Shown here in pieces: positions 1 to 11,035 of a DNA stretch of 64,000 bases. The DNA lies in assembly GCA_002150815.3 (NCBI GenBank), contig NDFF03000116.1, positions 62,001 through 126,000 on the forward strand, in the 5' to 3' direction. The notes below the pieces were generated by a model, which was not told the origin of the DNA, did not search any database, and saw only the letters and a program-made list of their open reading frames with translations. This DNA is from Grammothele lineata (lineage: Eukaryota > Basidiomycota > Agaricomycetes > Polyporales > Polyporaceae). The position numbers and the translations under genes are program-made. The stretch's first letter is position 1. Every line of letters starts with the position of its first letter.

Positions 1-483
1 GCCTAGCACCAAGTACGAGGTAATGATCAGGTACGGCCACTCGCACATATCTGCGACCCTTTTGTACGTTTCAGAGGTCCCTCGTATCAAGAACAAAGGA
101 AGGAGGACAAGGAGACTAGAGTCAATGTAGTCAAGGACGGCCAGCAACCCACTTGACACTGGCGGCGCGCATTGTGCCACCAACACAGCACTAACAAGTA
201 TTGGTGGCACTCGTCACGCTGGCGCAAAAAGTCACGTGCACGTGCTCGGAGTATCTGCCAGTAGTGGCATATCGGATGTGCGCAATCCTCGAAGATCAAG
301 ACGGTGCACTCATGGGATAAGAAGAAACGATCAAAGTGTCCGAAGGGTCACATCTGCTCCCATGAGAGGACTCAGATATATCGGTAGGAAACAAAGCCAT
401 TCCACCGAGGGATCATGGCGGTCGGATCTGTGCAACGCTGACGACTACAAGGAATTCCATGTGACGAGCTATGATTCCTTGGT
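1..483. other. gene-free left edge
   Basis: No coding exon could be supported on either strand. The stretch lies downstream of the 2OG-like gene on the minus strand and may hold its 3' UTR or a short last exon. The open frames here are short and lack splice-linked partners. Confidence 0.4.
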
Positions 484-577
484 CAGCGACCGTCTAGTGA
501 GCGAGCGGGTGAGATATACGTACTGTATATCAGGCGAACCAGAGAATCATCGCACTGGTAGATCGTGTACTCATCAG

Positions 578-2096
578 CTAACCAGTGTCACAGATAACGG
601 ACGGCAAACTTACAAAATCGATCACACCCTCTACATCCTCTATACAAGGTTCATCGTTGTCCTCGAATATAATCGACGAGCCGAAGCAGCTGATCCACGC
701 CTGACGTTCTACCACGTCAGTCATAGCCTCTTGCAAGCGGGACGAAAACGCAGAGGGACGGGCAACAGGCCTGCCGTCGATCGTCCTAAACGACCACTTC
801 ATCTCGATCTCACAATCCTCGCGCATCTCCAGGCCTTCAGGATCAACCTCTGCTTCATAGGCCTTGTACTCATGCGGGACTGCGTGATCGCAGCTTTCAA
901 TATAGGTCAGTGACGCAAGAAGAAGAGAGAACCCATACGCCTTTGCGAGCGGCGCGATATGGGCAATGACCTTCGCGTCTTTGGGCTTCAAGTTCGTGGC
1001 CGGTTGCTTCATGCCTCCGACCTTCTTCGTGAGCAAGAATGCCTTCAAGAATGCCGCGTTCGGGTCGTGCGTGATCGTTTGCCATGACCAATAGCGGAAC
1101 GCGTTACGAAGACTGGCGAGTCCGCTGCCAACATTCGCGAGCCGTGGAACGTTCTCCCCCTCTGGTGCGATGATGTGGTAGAGCATGAATGCCACTGGTC
1201 CGCCTGCAACGTCAATCGAAGCGGATAACCTCTCGAGACCAGTATAGAAGGCAACCGCGGTGACTGAGAACGGAAGTTCCCCGGGGGGCGTGGTTAAGCG
1301 CATCCGTTTGTGGTCGTGGTGTGCAGTAAACTCTACTTGACGCCCCTGAGAAGGGAGCTGAATGAGCACGCTCGCGTAATGGCCCGGTGAGGAAGATGCG
1401 GTGCTGAATGTGGTTTCGAGTTAGCGAATCGTGATAGGCAGAAAACTCAAAACTAAAGACACACTTCACTAGATATCTTTTCCATCACGTGGCAGGCAAA
1501 CAAAAAAGCCTGCCCGCCGGTACAAGACCTTGCGGTCAAACAGCGTGTCGCCGTGCAGTTGAAGACGGGCATTGCGGATGACATTGGATACAAAGGGGTC
1601 CCAGCGAGAATTCACGGGGATCATCTGATGTCGGACATAATGAAATTCTGGTTAAAATACTGACTTTCCCGTCATGAGAAGGAGAGGAGGGTGGCTCACT
1701 TTCGCCATGCTCTCTGGATCGTCGGCAACGTAGGACTTGTATAGGGGAAAACTCAGCGGAGAAACGCCATCTTGAAGACCGGGGTTGGGAGGATCTACGC
1801 CAGAAGCGATGGAGGCGAAAACCTTGGACTGGAGGCCGGTTCTGGCAAACCTGTTCTCGAAATAGTCTTCGATTTCATCCTGGCGTCGAGTGGCACCAGT
1901 GAGCCGAAGATGAGCAGCAGACGGATGAGTATACACGTACGCGGAACTGGCAAGGCTGAGTCTGTTGATCGGGTGGCACGTATCCGTTGAGGGCTGGCTG
2001 GAAGGTCTCCCACGGTCTGGCAAGGATCGAGAGATCGATGAGTGGCTCCATGGAGCGATGTAGTAGTGAGGGAAGGACGGTGTGGCCTTCGGACAT
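578..2096 (-). CDS. 2OG-Fe(II) oxygenase (prolyl-4-hydroxylase)-like protein, possibly inactive
   Basis: Four exons join in frame: 2096-1941 (starts MSEGHTVLPS), 1879-1700, 1624-1470 and 1403 onward, with GT donors and AG acceptors at each edge. A GTAAGT at 613-608 suggests a further intron, so the true stop may lie slightly below 578 (about position 484). The product is about 430 residues. The block around residues 146-180 (FFVCLPRDGKD, then YASVLIQLPSQG) and the later YGFSLLLASLTY and IDGRPV segments resemble the fungal proteins that carry a prolyl-4-hydroxylase-like 2OG fold. In that family the first motif normally reads FFKPHRDT, supplying the iron-binding His and Asp. Here it reads FFVCLPRD, so the Asp is kept but Pro sits where the His belongs. 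The assignment rests on recalled family pattern, not on a search. The gene is divergent from the MYND gene at 2438 across 341 bp. Confidence 0.55.
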
Positions 2097-2437
2097 GGCG
2101 TATATGAAGCCCTTTTATAGTTTGATATGAGACAATGCACAGAGAGAGGCGTTTTTGAGAGCTCTCCCATGGCTAAAGCTTGAATTTTGAAAGCTTGATC
2201 TTATGAACTTGAATACTAGTCGCGTCGCTCCGAATCCAGTGGCGAAGTCAAACAAAATCGTCGTCGTAAGCGCCCGCAGGAGATGCTAGAAAGTCACGCA
2301 GACGCGAACGGTCACGCGCACGTGCTGGCAGTGTTCCCGTGTTTACGGCATCATTTTCTTGTCGACGTGACGCCACGAGCCCGTCGGCCATTGAGCTCGC
2401 TGCTCGTCCTCCACCGACACATTCAGTCTCCTGCACT
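2097..2437. promoter_or_regulatory. divergent intergenic region
   Basis: A 341-bp gap separates the start codons of the minus-strand 2OG-like gene and the plus-strand MYND gene, so it should hold both promoters. No clear TATA box was recognised. Confidence 0.4.
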
Positions 2438-4673
2438 ATGCTCAGCCTCCGCAGCGAAATCCTTGCCAACTCAGCGTTTGCGCCTCGCGCTCACCTCGAG
2501 GGGCTCACCCTGCCGCCCGGCTTCCAGCTTCCTTCTCTGGACGCGGTTCTTAGTGATGTCCAGCTTTGTCCGTCTTCTCTTCTCACGCGCACTCTTCTTT
2601 CTCCAGCGCTCATGTTTCTCGTCCTCCACAGTGTCCGACTTGCAGGCCAAGGGCGGCCCGGGCGACATCCAAGTCGCCCTGATGTCCTCCAAGACGGGCA
2701 CTATGCTCGATGACGCCCAGATGACTGAACCTCTGCGCTACAATGCCCTTCTAACTCGCCTCTTCAAGTTTGCTTACTTCACACATTACGAGGACGGTCA
2801 GCGGCTCTCGCCTTTGCGCCGAATGTTCAGCTAAACCCGTTCACACACCCGCTAGTACCGAATCCCCTTCTGGAACCAGTTATATTCGCGCTCAAGATGT
2901 TTATTCGCGTGCTTGAGGAGTCCTCCGAAGAGGCTCTCAGAGCCATAGGCCACATTCTCCCCCATCAGAAAGGCGCGACCGCTGATGCCGCCAAATATAT
3001 GATGGTACGGTGTCAGCTGCCCGTAAGAGACCTTCACGCCCACTGAAATGTCTCGTATAGCTCGCCAACTCTCGCCACAAAGTTACCCACCATCTTATGT
3101 AGGCAACGTTCCCTCCGTGCCCTTATCTCGGCCTCCGTTGATGATCTCCGTAGGTCGGCGTTCATCAATCGGCCTCAGGAAGCTATCGCGTATATCAAAG
3201 CCTCTATCGAGGCCGATGAGCAACGGCTTCGTGAACTCGGTAAAACAAAGAAGAAGTCCTGGTCTAATAATCCGTTCGTTTGACCTTAGCTCCGTTTCGT
3301 ACATGCTGACTTGTTTTATAGGCTTCTCTGGGCTACCTATGCTGAGGCGCTGTTCCTCACCCAAGACTACACCGAAGTTAAGACGGTCTGCGAGCGTGTC
3401 CTTGAGGGGATGAAGTCTAACAACGTCGCAAACGCGTCTGCTTACATCGTCACAATGCACCTCATCCTGTCGTACATTCTCAAAGAGCTCGATATTGAGC
3501 CTGAATCTCAAAAGGAGTAGGTCAAATTCGTACTTCTTATGCTGTACAGGCTGTATTCATTCATCCTCTCGCAGTCACACGCAATGGGCTGTTCGGTACC
3601 TGAAGAAAAACCCAAAGAGCCTCCCAGAGGATATGATCGAGAAGTATCTCATTCTCGAAGACGGCAAAACGCACCCCGTTCTCGAGGCGCTTGGCGGTGA
3701 TGAATGGCTTGAAAAGACGCAGCTTCGGAAACGGAGCACGTACAAGGAGGACGAGAGAAAGACGAGACGTTGCAGACAGTGCGGGACCCCAGAACTTCAG
3801 AAACCCCTGTTCCGCTGCGCACGTTGCCAATACATTTATTACTGGTGCGTTCATACTCACCATGTAATATTCGGGGCTTACATATTCTATTCAGCTCAAA
3901 AGAATGCCAGAGGGCGAACTGGAAGGCCCATAAGTAAGTCATTATCATGATCGTCCACAGGAGCTGTTCTGAACAATCGTAACCTTGCGTTTATAGGGCG
4001 ATGTGCAGGTACGGACGCTCGTTTTACGTCCCAACTCCTGACGTGACATTCGCTCCAGCGAATATGCCGAAGCCCTCGCCAAAGTCGAGCGCCTCAAAGT
4101 CTCCGAGCCCGATTCCGCCCAGCGCCACCAAGACTGGATAACGTGGCGGCAAGGGCCCAACGTGGACAACACCTACGCCTGCGCGCACGCGCTTGGCCTG
4201 CACCGTGACCCGTCCAGGAGCCAGACGCACATCGTCCTGCAGTACGTCGAGTACACGCCCTCGCAGCGCGATCCCCGGAACAAGTTCCGCGTGAAGCAGG
4301 CCGGGGTGTTCCGCATCTCGGACGCCGCGTCAGGCATCCAGAAGTCCATGGGACTCGACCCGGGAGAGGGCGAGAGCTTCGTGCGCGAGGCATTGGACGA
4401 GATGGCCGCGGGAGGGCGCGGCGTCGAGGGCTTCATGCCTATGGTTTCGCTCATGTTCGGGGAGGGCGTTGAGACGTGGTTGAGCACCGGTGAGTCCCCC
4501 TCACTCGATGTCTGGTTCCGTAGCTAACGCACGCTGTAGACGGGATTACGATGTCGCAGCTCCGCCTCAAGCCGTACAATCCTGAGTGGCGTAAAGTGCT
4601 CGGTCGCAAGAGCCCGTCGGAGCTTATGGCCGGCTGGGGTGGGGCTAAAGATGTCGAGCACATCTTCGACTGA
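2438..4673 (+). CDS. MYND-type zinc finger protein, tandem copy 1
   Basis: Multi-exon gene beginning MLSLRSEILANS and ending KDVEHIFD before TGA at 4671. The N-terminal part is helical and of unknown function (ending FKFAYFTHYED, then after an intron PVIFALKMFIRVLEE). The middle segment LWATYAEALFLTQDY looks TPR/SET-family-like. The MYND finger is complete after splicing. CRQC, CARC and YYC at the 3845 exon end join to SKEC near 3900, then HKAMC, giving the C-x2-C, C-x2-C, C-x3-C, H-x-x-C ligands. The C-terminal domain (FRVKQAGVFRIS) is shared with copy 2. Such fingers usually mediate protein-protein contacts. No SET domain was recognised, so methyltransferase activity is not proposed. The next gene is a paralogue in the same orientation 443 bp downstream. 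Confidence 0.85.
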
Positions 4674-5116
4674 ATGGTTCTTGGCAACCTCGTCAGTATA
4701 TTGAACTACCAGAAGTTCACATGCTCCGTCTCGGTCAATTCATCATACTTCCCCGTTTGCTCCGAGTCCAGGCTTCAGAGGCTTGCATACTAAACATAGA
4801 CTGTGCGTGTCGATATGATATCTCAATCCTGTTTGCATACAAAGCTAGTCATTTGCGGCTTAATTGCAACGGTCTCAAGTGGCTTGGGAGTCGTTTCGGG
4901 CTACTGTCCTGCCCGTATTACATTACCTTTCGCTGGAGTCACCACGTGGCCCGTCGTGACGGCACACCCGAACGCGCGGCGCAAGGCAAACTTCCTTGTT
5001 CACCACCACCATCGTGTGGTCCCCACACCCCTCCTCTGTTCTTGCCACTTTCGTAGAACGACCATTTGCATGCGTAAGGAAAGCTATCGCTGTCCCAGTA
5101 AACAAGTACTTCCAAG
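4674..5116. other. gap between the tandem MYND genes
   Basis: 443 bp without a supportable exon. It presumably holds the terminator of copy 1 and the promoter of copy 2. Confidence 0.5.
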
Positions 5117-7438
5117 ATGTTTTCGATGCAAAAATGGGCGACTGCTCCTCCGAGACTAGCAGATGCCCGTCCAAAGCTCTACGCGTTCGAAAGCTCTAGT
5201 TCACTCCCTGATCTCGAAAAGGTACAGGACGACATTGGAAAATGTACGAATCACTTATCTGGTACAGATTATCTTACAGCGAAGCTGACGGTATTCATCT
5301 CATGGCAGTAGCATACCTCCAAAATCATGGGGGCTTGGACCACGCGGCAATTTTTATCAAGGACCCTCGTGACGACGGGAAGTTCTTACCCCAGAGAGAA
5401 GTCAATGACGCGCTAGGATACCACTCCGTGTTGCACGATTTATTCCGGTTCAGCTACCTGGTAGATCCCCCCGATGGTTCGTCCTCTAGTCTTGCAATAC
5501 TAATGATGTCGATGTACTTACTGACTGTATGATTAGTTCCTGAGGATATGATCGAGCCGGTCATATTTGCTCTCAAAATGTTTATACGCGTTTTCGAAGA
5601 ATGCTGCGACAACGCACTCCGTGCCATTGGTCACCCAATACCCAAAGATATGGCGCTAGGTATCGCAATACGGGAGACTTACGTATGTTGAGTGCCGCGT
5701 CGCGCTGCTGGCTGGTCGATGCTCACTGAAGATGATCTACACAGTTGATCGACGCACGCGAAAAGGTCGCAGCCTATCTGACGTACGTCCTCGTCCTTTC
5801 AATTATTCCAAGTTGCCGCACACGGTTGTACTAAGTGTCACATCAGCCACCCAAGCATCAACCGCTTCAGAGAGGCTGTGACATATACTGAGGCCCGCGT
5901 TCAAGCAGACCTGAGACAACGAAAGAAAGACGGTAACAAAGGGAAACCTTGGTTCGACAACCCGTACGCTCTGCATTGGCTGCCGACGAGAGCGATACCT
6001 AACGCGGTCGATTTGCCCCTCCAGTGATATGTGGTTTGGCTACTCCGACGTGCTTGTCCTCGCGGGCGAATATGCTCGGGCAAAGCCAGTGTGTGAACAC
6101 GTGCTCGAGGTCGTTGAAGCGAACACAGAAGCCCACCCGCTCGACTTCCTTATCTTGAGCCGTGTTCACATGTCCCTCGTATTGAAGGAACTTGATGTTG
6201 AGCATGAGGCTCAGCAGAAGTGGGTCTTCAGAAACTTTTGCTGCCACAAGCTCTGAATTCAGCCCCGGCCAGGTACACAGACTGGGCGGTCACGTTCTTC
6301 AAGAAGAATCCAGTGAGGGTCGAGAAACAGCTCCTTGAACGCCGCTTGATCCTTGCAGATGGGAAGACACACCCTGTGCTCGACGGGCTTGGCGGAATCG
6401 AGTGGTTCGACAAGATGGACCGCGCGAGGATGACTTTGAAGGAAGCTGAACGACGTGGTCGAGCATGCGCCGGCTGTGGAATGTGGGACGTCCAGAAAAC
6501 GTTATCACTCTGCTCAGGGTGTCGCATGATCTACTACTGGCAAGTACCTTCCGATGCTACGCGTACGCAACCAGTGTCTAACGAACTCTATAGCTCAAGA
6601 GACTGTTTGAAAGCCAATTGGAAGGAGCACAAGTAGGTCGATTTCTCCTACTGTCCCATCATTATGATAGTATCTAACCTCCGTACCATAGACCTGTTTG
6701 TAGGTACGTCCCTGCACTGGCCTCCCTGCTCCTGCATGTCTCGTCGAAGTTCGCTGAACCCGGTACCCAGGAGCTACGCCGCCGAGCTGGAGCGCATCGC
6801 CAAGCTCCGGATCTCCGACCCCGTCTCTGCCCAGCGCGAAGAGGACTGGGAGGCCTGGCGCAAGTCCCCACGCGATGACCTCATCCTCGCACAAGCACAC
6901 GCACTAGGACTCCACGTCGACCCCCGGCGCGCCCGCACGCACCTCGTCATCCAGGAGGTCGCGCACGCGCCCAAGGCCAAGGACGTCCGGCGCAAGTTCC
7001 GCGTCGTGCGCGCGGGCGTCTTCCGGATCGCCGACGCGCTCCCTGGGATTGCGCGATGCTTCGACCTGCTCCCGGGCGGAGCGGAAGCGTGGGTGCGCGA
7101 GCGGATGGATGTGGGAGAGCAGGCGAGGGGGCCGCGAGTAAGCACGTTTAAGTACGACGATATGCTTCCCGTCGTGTGCATTAGCACCGATACGAAGAGC
7201 GGGTTTACGTGGATAACCATAGGTGAGTCAGACCATTGTGGGGTGGATGCATCGATCCACGTACGCTCACTATCCTGTTTGTTTCCCTGTAGACTTGAAA
7301 GAAGTCGGTAAAATCAACAAATCTGAGTCCCCCGAATCGTGGCGCCAGGTCCTCGGAGTCACTTCGCCCGCATTGCCAATCCCGGAAGGATGGGAGGGGG
7401 CGCAGGACGTTGAGCGGGTTTTTGACCATGATGCGTAG
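5117..7438 (+). CDS. MYND-type zinc finger protein, tandem copy 2
   Basis: Paralogue of the preceding gene with the same domain order. It starts MFSMQKWATAPP and ends DVERVFDHDA before TAG at 7436. Matching landmarks are PVIFALKMFIRVFEE (copy 1: PVIFALKMFIRVLEE), KTHPVLDGLGG (KTHPVLEALGG) and FRVVRAGVFRI (FRVKQAGVFRI). The finger CAGC, CSGC, YYC-SRDC, NWKEHK is split by an intron at the same place as in copy 1, after the YY codons near 6539. The shared intron position shows duplication of a whole gene, not a retrocopy. The final zinc ligand after HK is expected in the exon near 6700, whose start I could not fix. The function is unknown beyond the finger. Confidence 0.83.
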
Positions 7439-7626
7439 TGGCTGCTCCGCCACACCCATACGTTGCAGCGCCGGCATTTCCGCGCGATTGTGGACAATTC
7501 TTGGTATGATCTGTATAGAGAGCGTGAGCCAGAGCATGCGTTTGGGTTCAACGCCAATGTTATTGACTGACCTCGTAACGCGCGAAGTCGCTTGAGCCAC
7601 ATCTGTTAATGCGTTGCCAGGTCCTC

Positions 7627-8187
7627 TCACAATTTCGGGCTGAATCTCTTGCGTCTCCTCCGCCTTGACATTTTCTCTTCTCGCCTGGGAGCGCTCTCGC
7701 TCTCGACCGTGGACGCACACAACTCCGCGAAGGCGAGGACGACATACTTCAGCGACAACGCGCTGAACATGACCGCGCTCAGCGCGAACCCGGCGGTCCG
7801 GATCATCCGTCCATAAGGCTGTGACGTGCACGCATCCCCTAACGTTATATCCTCATCCGTTTCAGAGTTCACGGCGGCGGATGGAAAGGAGATGCGCGGG
7901 TACTGCAAGTTAAGCGCACAGAGGACGAGCGCGGCGGTCGTTACGGCGGCGATAGACACGAGTGCGCGGGTCCATTGGGCGGAGCTCGCGGGTTCCACGC
8001 AGAGCCGCCATAGCGCCAAACGGAGGTCTGGGAGCGGCAGGGCGAGCGTGTCGTACCAGTCTTCATCTTGAGACACCCCACGATGCCGGCGTTGTCCATC
8101 GGTGGCTCGGCACGGTGGCTGCGGGGAGCTTGAACAAGAAGGGGCGCTCGAAGTGGAAGATGAGGTTGGTGGAGAAGATGTGGACAT
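7627..8187 (-). CDS. hypothetical two-pass membrane protein
   Basis: A single open frame of 186 residues from ATG at 8187. The N-terminal 40 residues are rich in Ser, Pro and Thr. Two hydrophobic stretches (about residues 74-94, ALVSIAAVTTAALVLCAL, and 131-156, TAGFALSAVMFSALSLKYVV) are consistent with transmembrane helices. The tail is strongly basic (MSRRRRRKRF). I do not recognise a family. Other frames over 8080-8400 are also open, so the N-terminus could instead come from an upstream exon. It lies tail to tail with MYND copy 2, 188 bp away. Confidence 0.5.
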   Translation of the reverse strand: MSTSSPPTSSSTSSAPSCSSSPQPPCRATDGQRRHRGVSQDEDWYDTLALPLPDLRLALWRLCVEPASSAQWTRALVSIAAVTTAALVLCALNLQYPRISFPSAAVNSETDEDITLGDACTSQPYGRMIRTAGFALSAVMFSALSLKYVVLAFAELCASTVESESAPRREEKMSRRRRRKRFSPKL

Positions 8188-9313
8188 GCCAGTGGAAGGC
8201 TCGGTATGAGTGGAGCGATGGTGCCGTGTTCCTCGGAGGGCCGGTATTCCTGACGGCGTGGGCCGGGTATGGAAGTCTCGCTATATGCGAAAACACTGGA
8301 TGGAAAGCGCACGAGGAGAGTTGAGTCGAATTCCAGTGTAGAGTGCGTGTAGGGAGATGTAGCGCCAAGGAGGAGCAACGGGCTCTTAAATGGCTGGGAC
8401 AAGGAACACTCGTTGCGTAGAGGGTTGGTGGACCTCCCGCGGCGAAGGCCATCGATTCAAGTACTCAGCCAGGTCGACCGCGCCGGCGCCCGAGGTGATG
8501 CTTAAAGGGCCCCTTGGAACACATCATCGGAGACTGGGTGCCCACAAGAGGCCACAGAACGCCTCTGAAGGCAGTGGTGCGGGGACCGCCCTGCCTGCGA
8601 ACCAGGCAGGCGGCAGGCCCACCTAGTCGAACATCAGCGTCAGGGAACCTAATCAGGAGGCGAAGCCGAAGGGCAGGTACTCACCGATGGCTTTCCGTAG
8701 GTTCCGGTGCCTCTCATCGCGCTTCGTAGCTATTGGATGCGATAAGGGTGGGTGTGAGAGGGGTGATTGAAGCGGCCCCTAGTGTGTGAGTAGCGTCTAG
8801 CGTCGGCGTATGATTATGATCATTACATGCTGTGCGGTATACACCCTCGCTAACTTGCCTGAAAGGGCAAACTCGGGCGCCGACCCCAAGTTCCACAGGG
8901 ATAAGAACGAGAGGCCCGGTTGGCTGACTGAAAACCGGATTAGTTTCAGCTACTGAGAAACAAAGAACGGAGAAGTGTGGACGCACTGAGTGGTTCGGGA
9001 TAACTCTTTGCTGTATCACACGGACCAGCCCATAAAGGAACAGAAAGCCTCGAATTGAATTTGATACGGATATAATATGATAACGTTCGTATTTTGCGAC
9101 TGATCCTTCCTTCAGACATAGACGTCTTCTTATAGAACAAATACTCGAGAGAACCTAGTGTTTAGGTGCCTGCGCCGCAAACGAGTGGCATCTGCAGGAC
9201 CAGCTGCCCAGGATGATACCCCAACCGAGGTAGGCACAGTGAAAAACAAGCAAGATTGAAGACTCAGCACTAGTGCACAACCAAGATCCACCAATCCAAC
9301 ACTACCACGAATA
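8188..9313. other. gene-free stretch with a hairpin
   Basis: No convincing exon was found over 1.1 kb. It contains a short perfect hairpin, stem CCTGCCTG with a 5-nt loop, near 8588-8608. A frame on the minus strand at 8714-9019 has cysteines but does not match any family I know. Confidence 0.4.
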
Positions 9314-10681
9314 CTACGCCCATCGGCTCCGTCCACGACCCCTCCCATACCCTGCTCCAAGCACACCTCCGACGCCACCCTCAACGCGACCCGGAACGCC
9401 GTACGGCTGGTGTCGGCCGTGTTTGCCTTCTGGTACTGAAGGTCGCGGGCGTTGGGGAGCAGACGACGAAGATGAGCCACCGGTGAAGTCGATTTTGGCG
9501 CGTTTGCCAGGTTGCTGAGTAGCGGAAGTGGCCTCGGAGCGTGCCTTCTGCGCTTCGGCTGGGTGGACGGGTAACCATAGCCAGACGTGACGTGTATTGT
9601 GGCGTAGAGAGGCGGAAAGGAGTGTTTGAAAGATAGTGGGTGGGCATCGCCGGCAAAAAGATGGGGAGAAGCCAGGGAAGTGGTTGTCGTGAGTGAACGT
9701 TGCGCAAGACGCGAGGGACGAAGGCCGCAATACAGCTGACGGAAACATACCTATACGATCTGCATACCACTCATCTTTGACGTCGAGAGGGTCCCATATA
9801 TGCGTAGGGAAGTTGGTCGTGCGTTCATCCACATCTACAAATTCGACAAGCTTCGTATACAAATGCGGATTGCGGAACGAACGGTTGGCCATCAACGAAT
9901 CGTTGAAGTGCCGTGGGTTTTGGGGATCACGTTTGAGCGCGAGGAAAGTTGAAATCTTGGTCTGGATTTGAATAGCGCATAAGAGGGAATGACGAATACG
10001 AACGGTAACAAATTTAGATAAAACGAACTTTGATGGCTTCATCGCAGGACTCGCTAGGCTCCGGCGGAATTCCCCAATCCTCCACTCCAGAAATGGGCGG
10101 TGGGCGCAGCAGTTGGCGGACGCGCACAAGTTCGTCGACTGGTTCATCAGCCGACAACGAGGGCCCAGGGTCTGACGCATCGGGAAGGGTGGGGGATTGG
10201 GCTGTTATTCTAGCGTTGGAGGAGCCAGGTTCGTCGTTGAGATCGTCGGGCAACCGAGCGCGGGGATGAGGTTTGACCGGAGCATGGCGACGGATAATGA
10301 TGGCAGGCTTTGAGGGCGTCACGGACGAAGGTCGCGTGAAGTCTGTGCATGAAGATGAAGTAGAGCTCAAGTGAGGACGAACACAAGAAAACTGACTGTC
10401 AGAGGATGAGACTGTGCGGGCTTTCAGCTGATGTTCCTGGCCAGGGAAGGTAGCGAGTAGAGAGGGAAACGGACAGAGCAGGGAATGGAATAAAGCGTCT
10501 CACATCGGAGCGAGGACCAGCACCGGAGCGAGCCCCGGCAGAGGCGGAGGAATCTGAGGATTGATTCCGGGAGGCAGAGCGGTCGTCGTGATCGCTGTCG
10601 TCGTCATACGCGACAAGACCTAAAAGAGAATGAGCAGAAAGCATCCGGGTGTGTAATTAGCAACGCACCTTGCATAGGCAT
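9314..10681 (-). CDS. SAP30BP: SAP30-binding protein (HCNGP) homologue
   Basis: The first exon (MPMQ) splices at 10668 to [13 protein letters not shown], the typical HCNGP N-terminus. The diagnostic core follows in order: [17 protein letters not shown], then [47 protein letters not shown] and, across an intron, [10 protein letters not shown] with [10 protein letters not shown]. It ends in GRGRSRWA and TAG. This family binds the SAP30 subunit of the Sin3-HDAC complex in animals and is also found with spliceosomal proteins, so a nuclear role in transcription or splicing is expected. The intron between DRI and AEAQ (donor GTATGT) is unusually long, about 200 bp. It shares a 354-bp divergent promoter region with the Zn2Cys6 gene. 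Confidence 0.92.
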
Positions 10682-11035
10682 TTTGGGAAGGGAAAGGCAA
10701 AGTCGGAGAGCGGCGGGCAAGAAGGTGAACAGAACGAGAACGTCGTCCGACAGAGCAGTGGCCACGGCGTCAGTTGAGGAGCGGAGACGCACGTGCAGAA
10801 AAGACGCCCGTTTAGCGCTTGCCGGACACTGCCGCCGGGAAATAGATCATCTGCGGGCGATCGGGAACCGGAGAGTGCGGCAAGCGCGCGACCGGACTGT
10901 CCATTAAATGATTAATGGTCTGGGGCTACAGCCAGAGAGATCTACAGACCTCCTCCTCGTCCTCTGCCCGCGCCCCCAATAAAACCGCGCCCGCAGAGTG
11001 CCCACCCACGTCACCCATGCCGTGCTGACCGCACC
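10682..11035. promoter_or_regulatory. divergent promoter region, SAP30BP / Zn2Cys6 gene
   Basis: 354 bp between two start codons on opposite strands. The half nearer the Zn2Cys6 gene is C-rich on the plus strand. No TATA box stands out. Confidence 0.45.

Noticed and set aside
236..913. 225-codon plus-strand frame at the left edge
   Set aside because: It is antisense to the well-spliced 2OG-like gene, has no recognisable domain, and its composition is that of a shadow frame.
2438..7438. SET-MYND methyltransferase function for the tandem MYND genes
   Set aside because: I could not find SET-domain motifs, so only the MYND finger is claimed.
8400..8750. possible transposon or tRNA fragment
   Set aside because: No terminal repeats, no reverse-transcriptase or transposase motif, and the hairpin does not fit a tRNA T-arm.
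8714..9019. minus-strand frame considered as a hydrophobin
   Set aside because: The eight-cysteine hydrophobin spacing is absent and there is no signal peptide.
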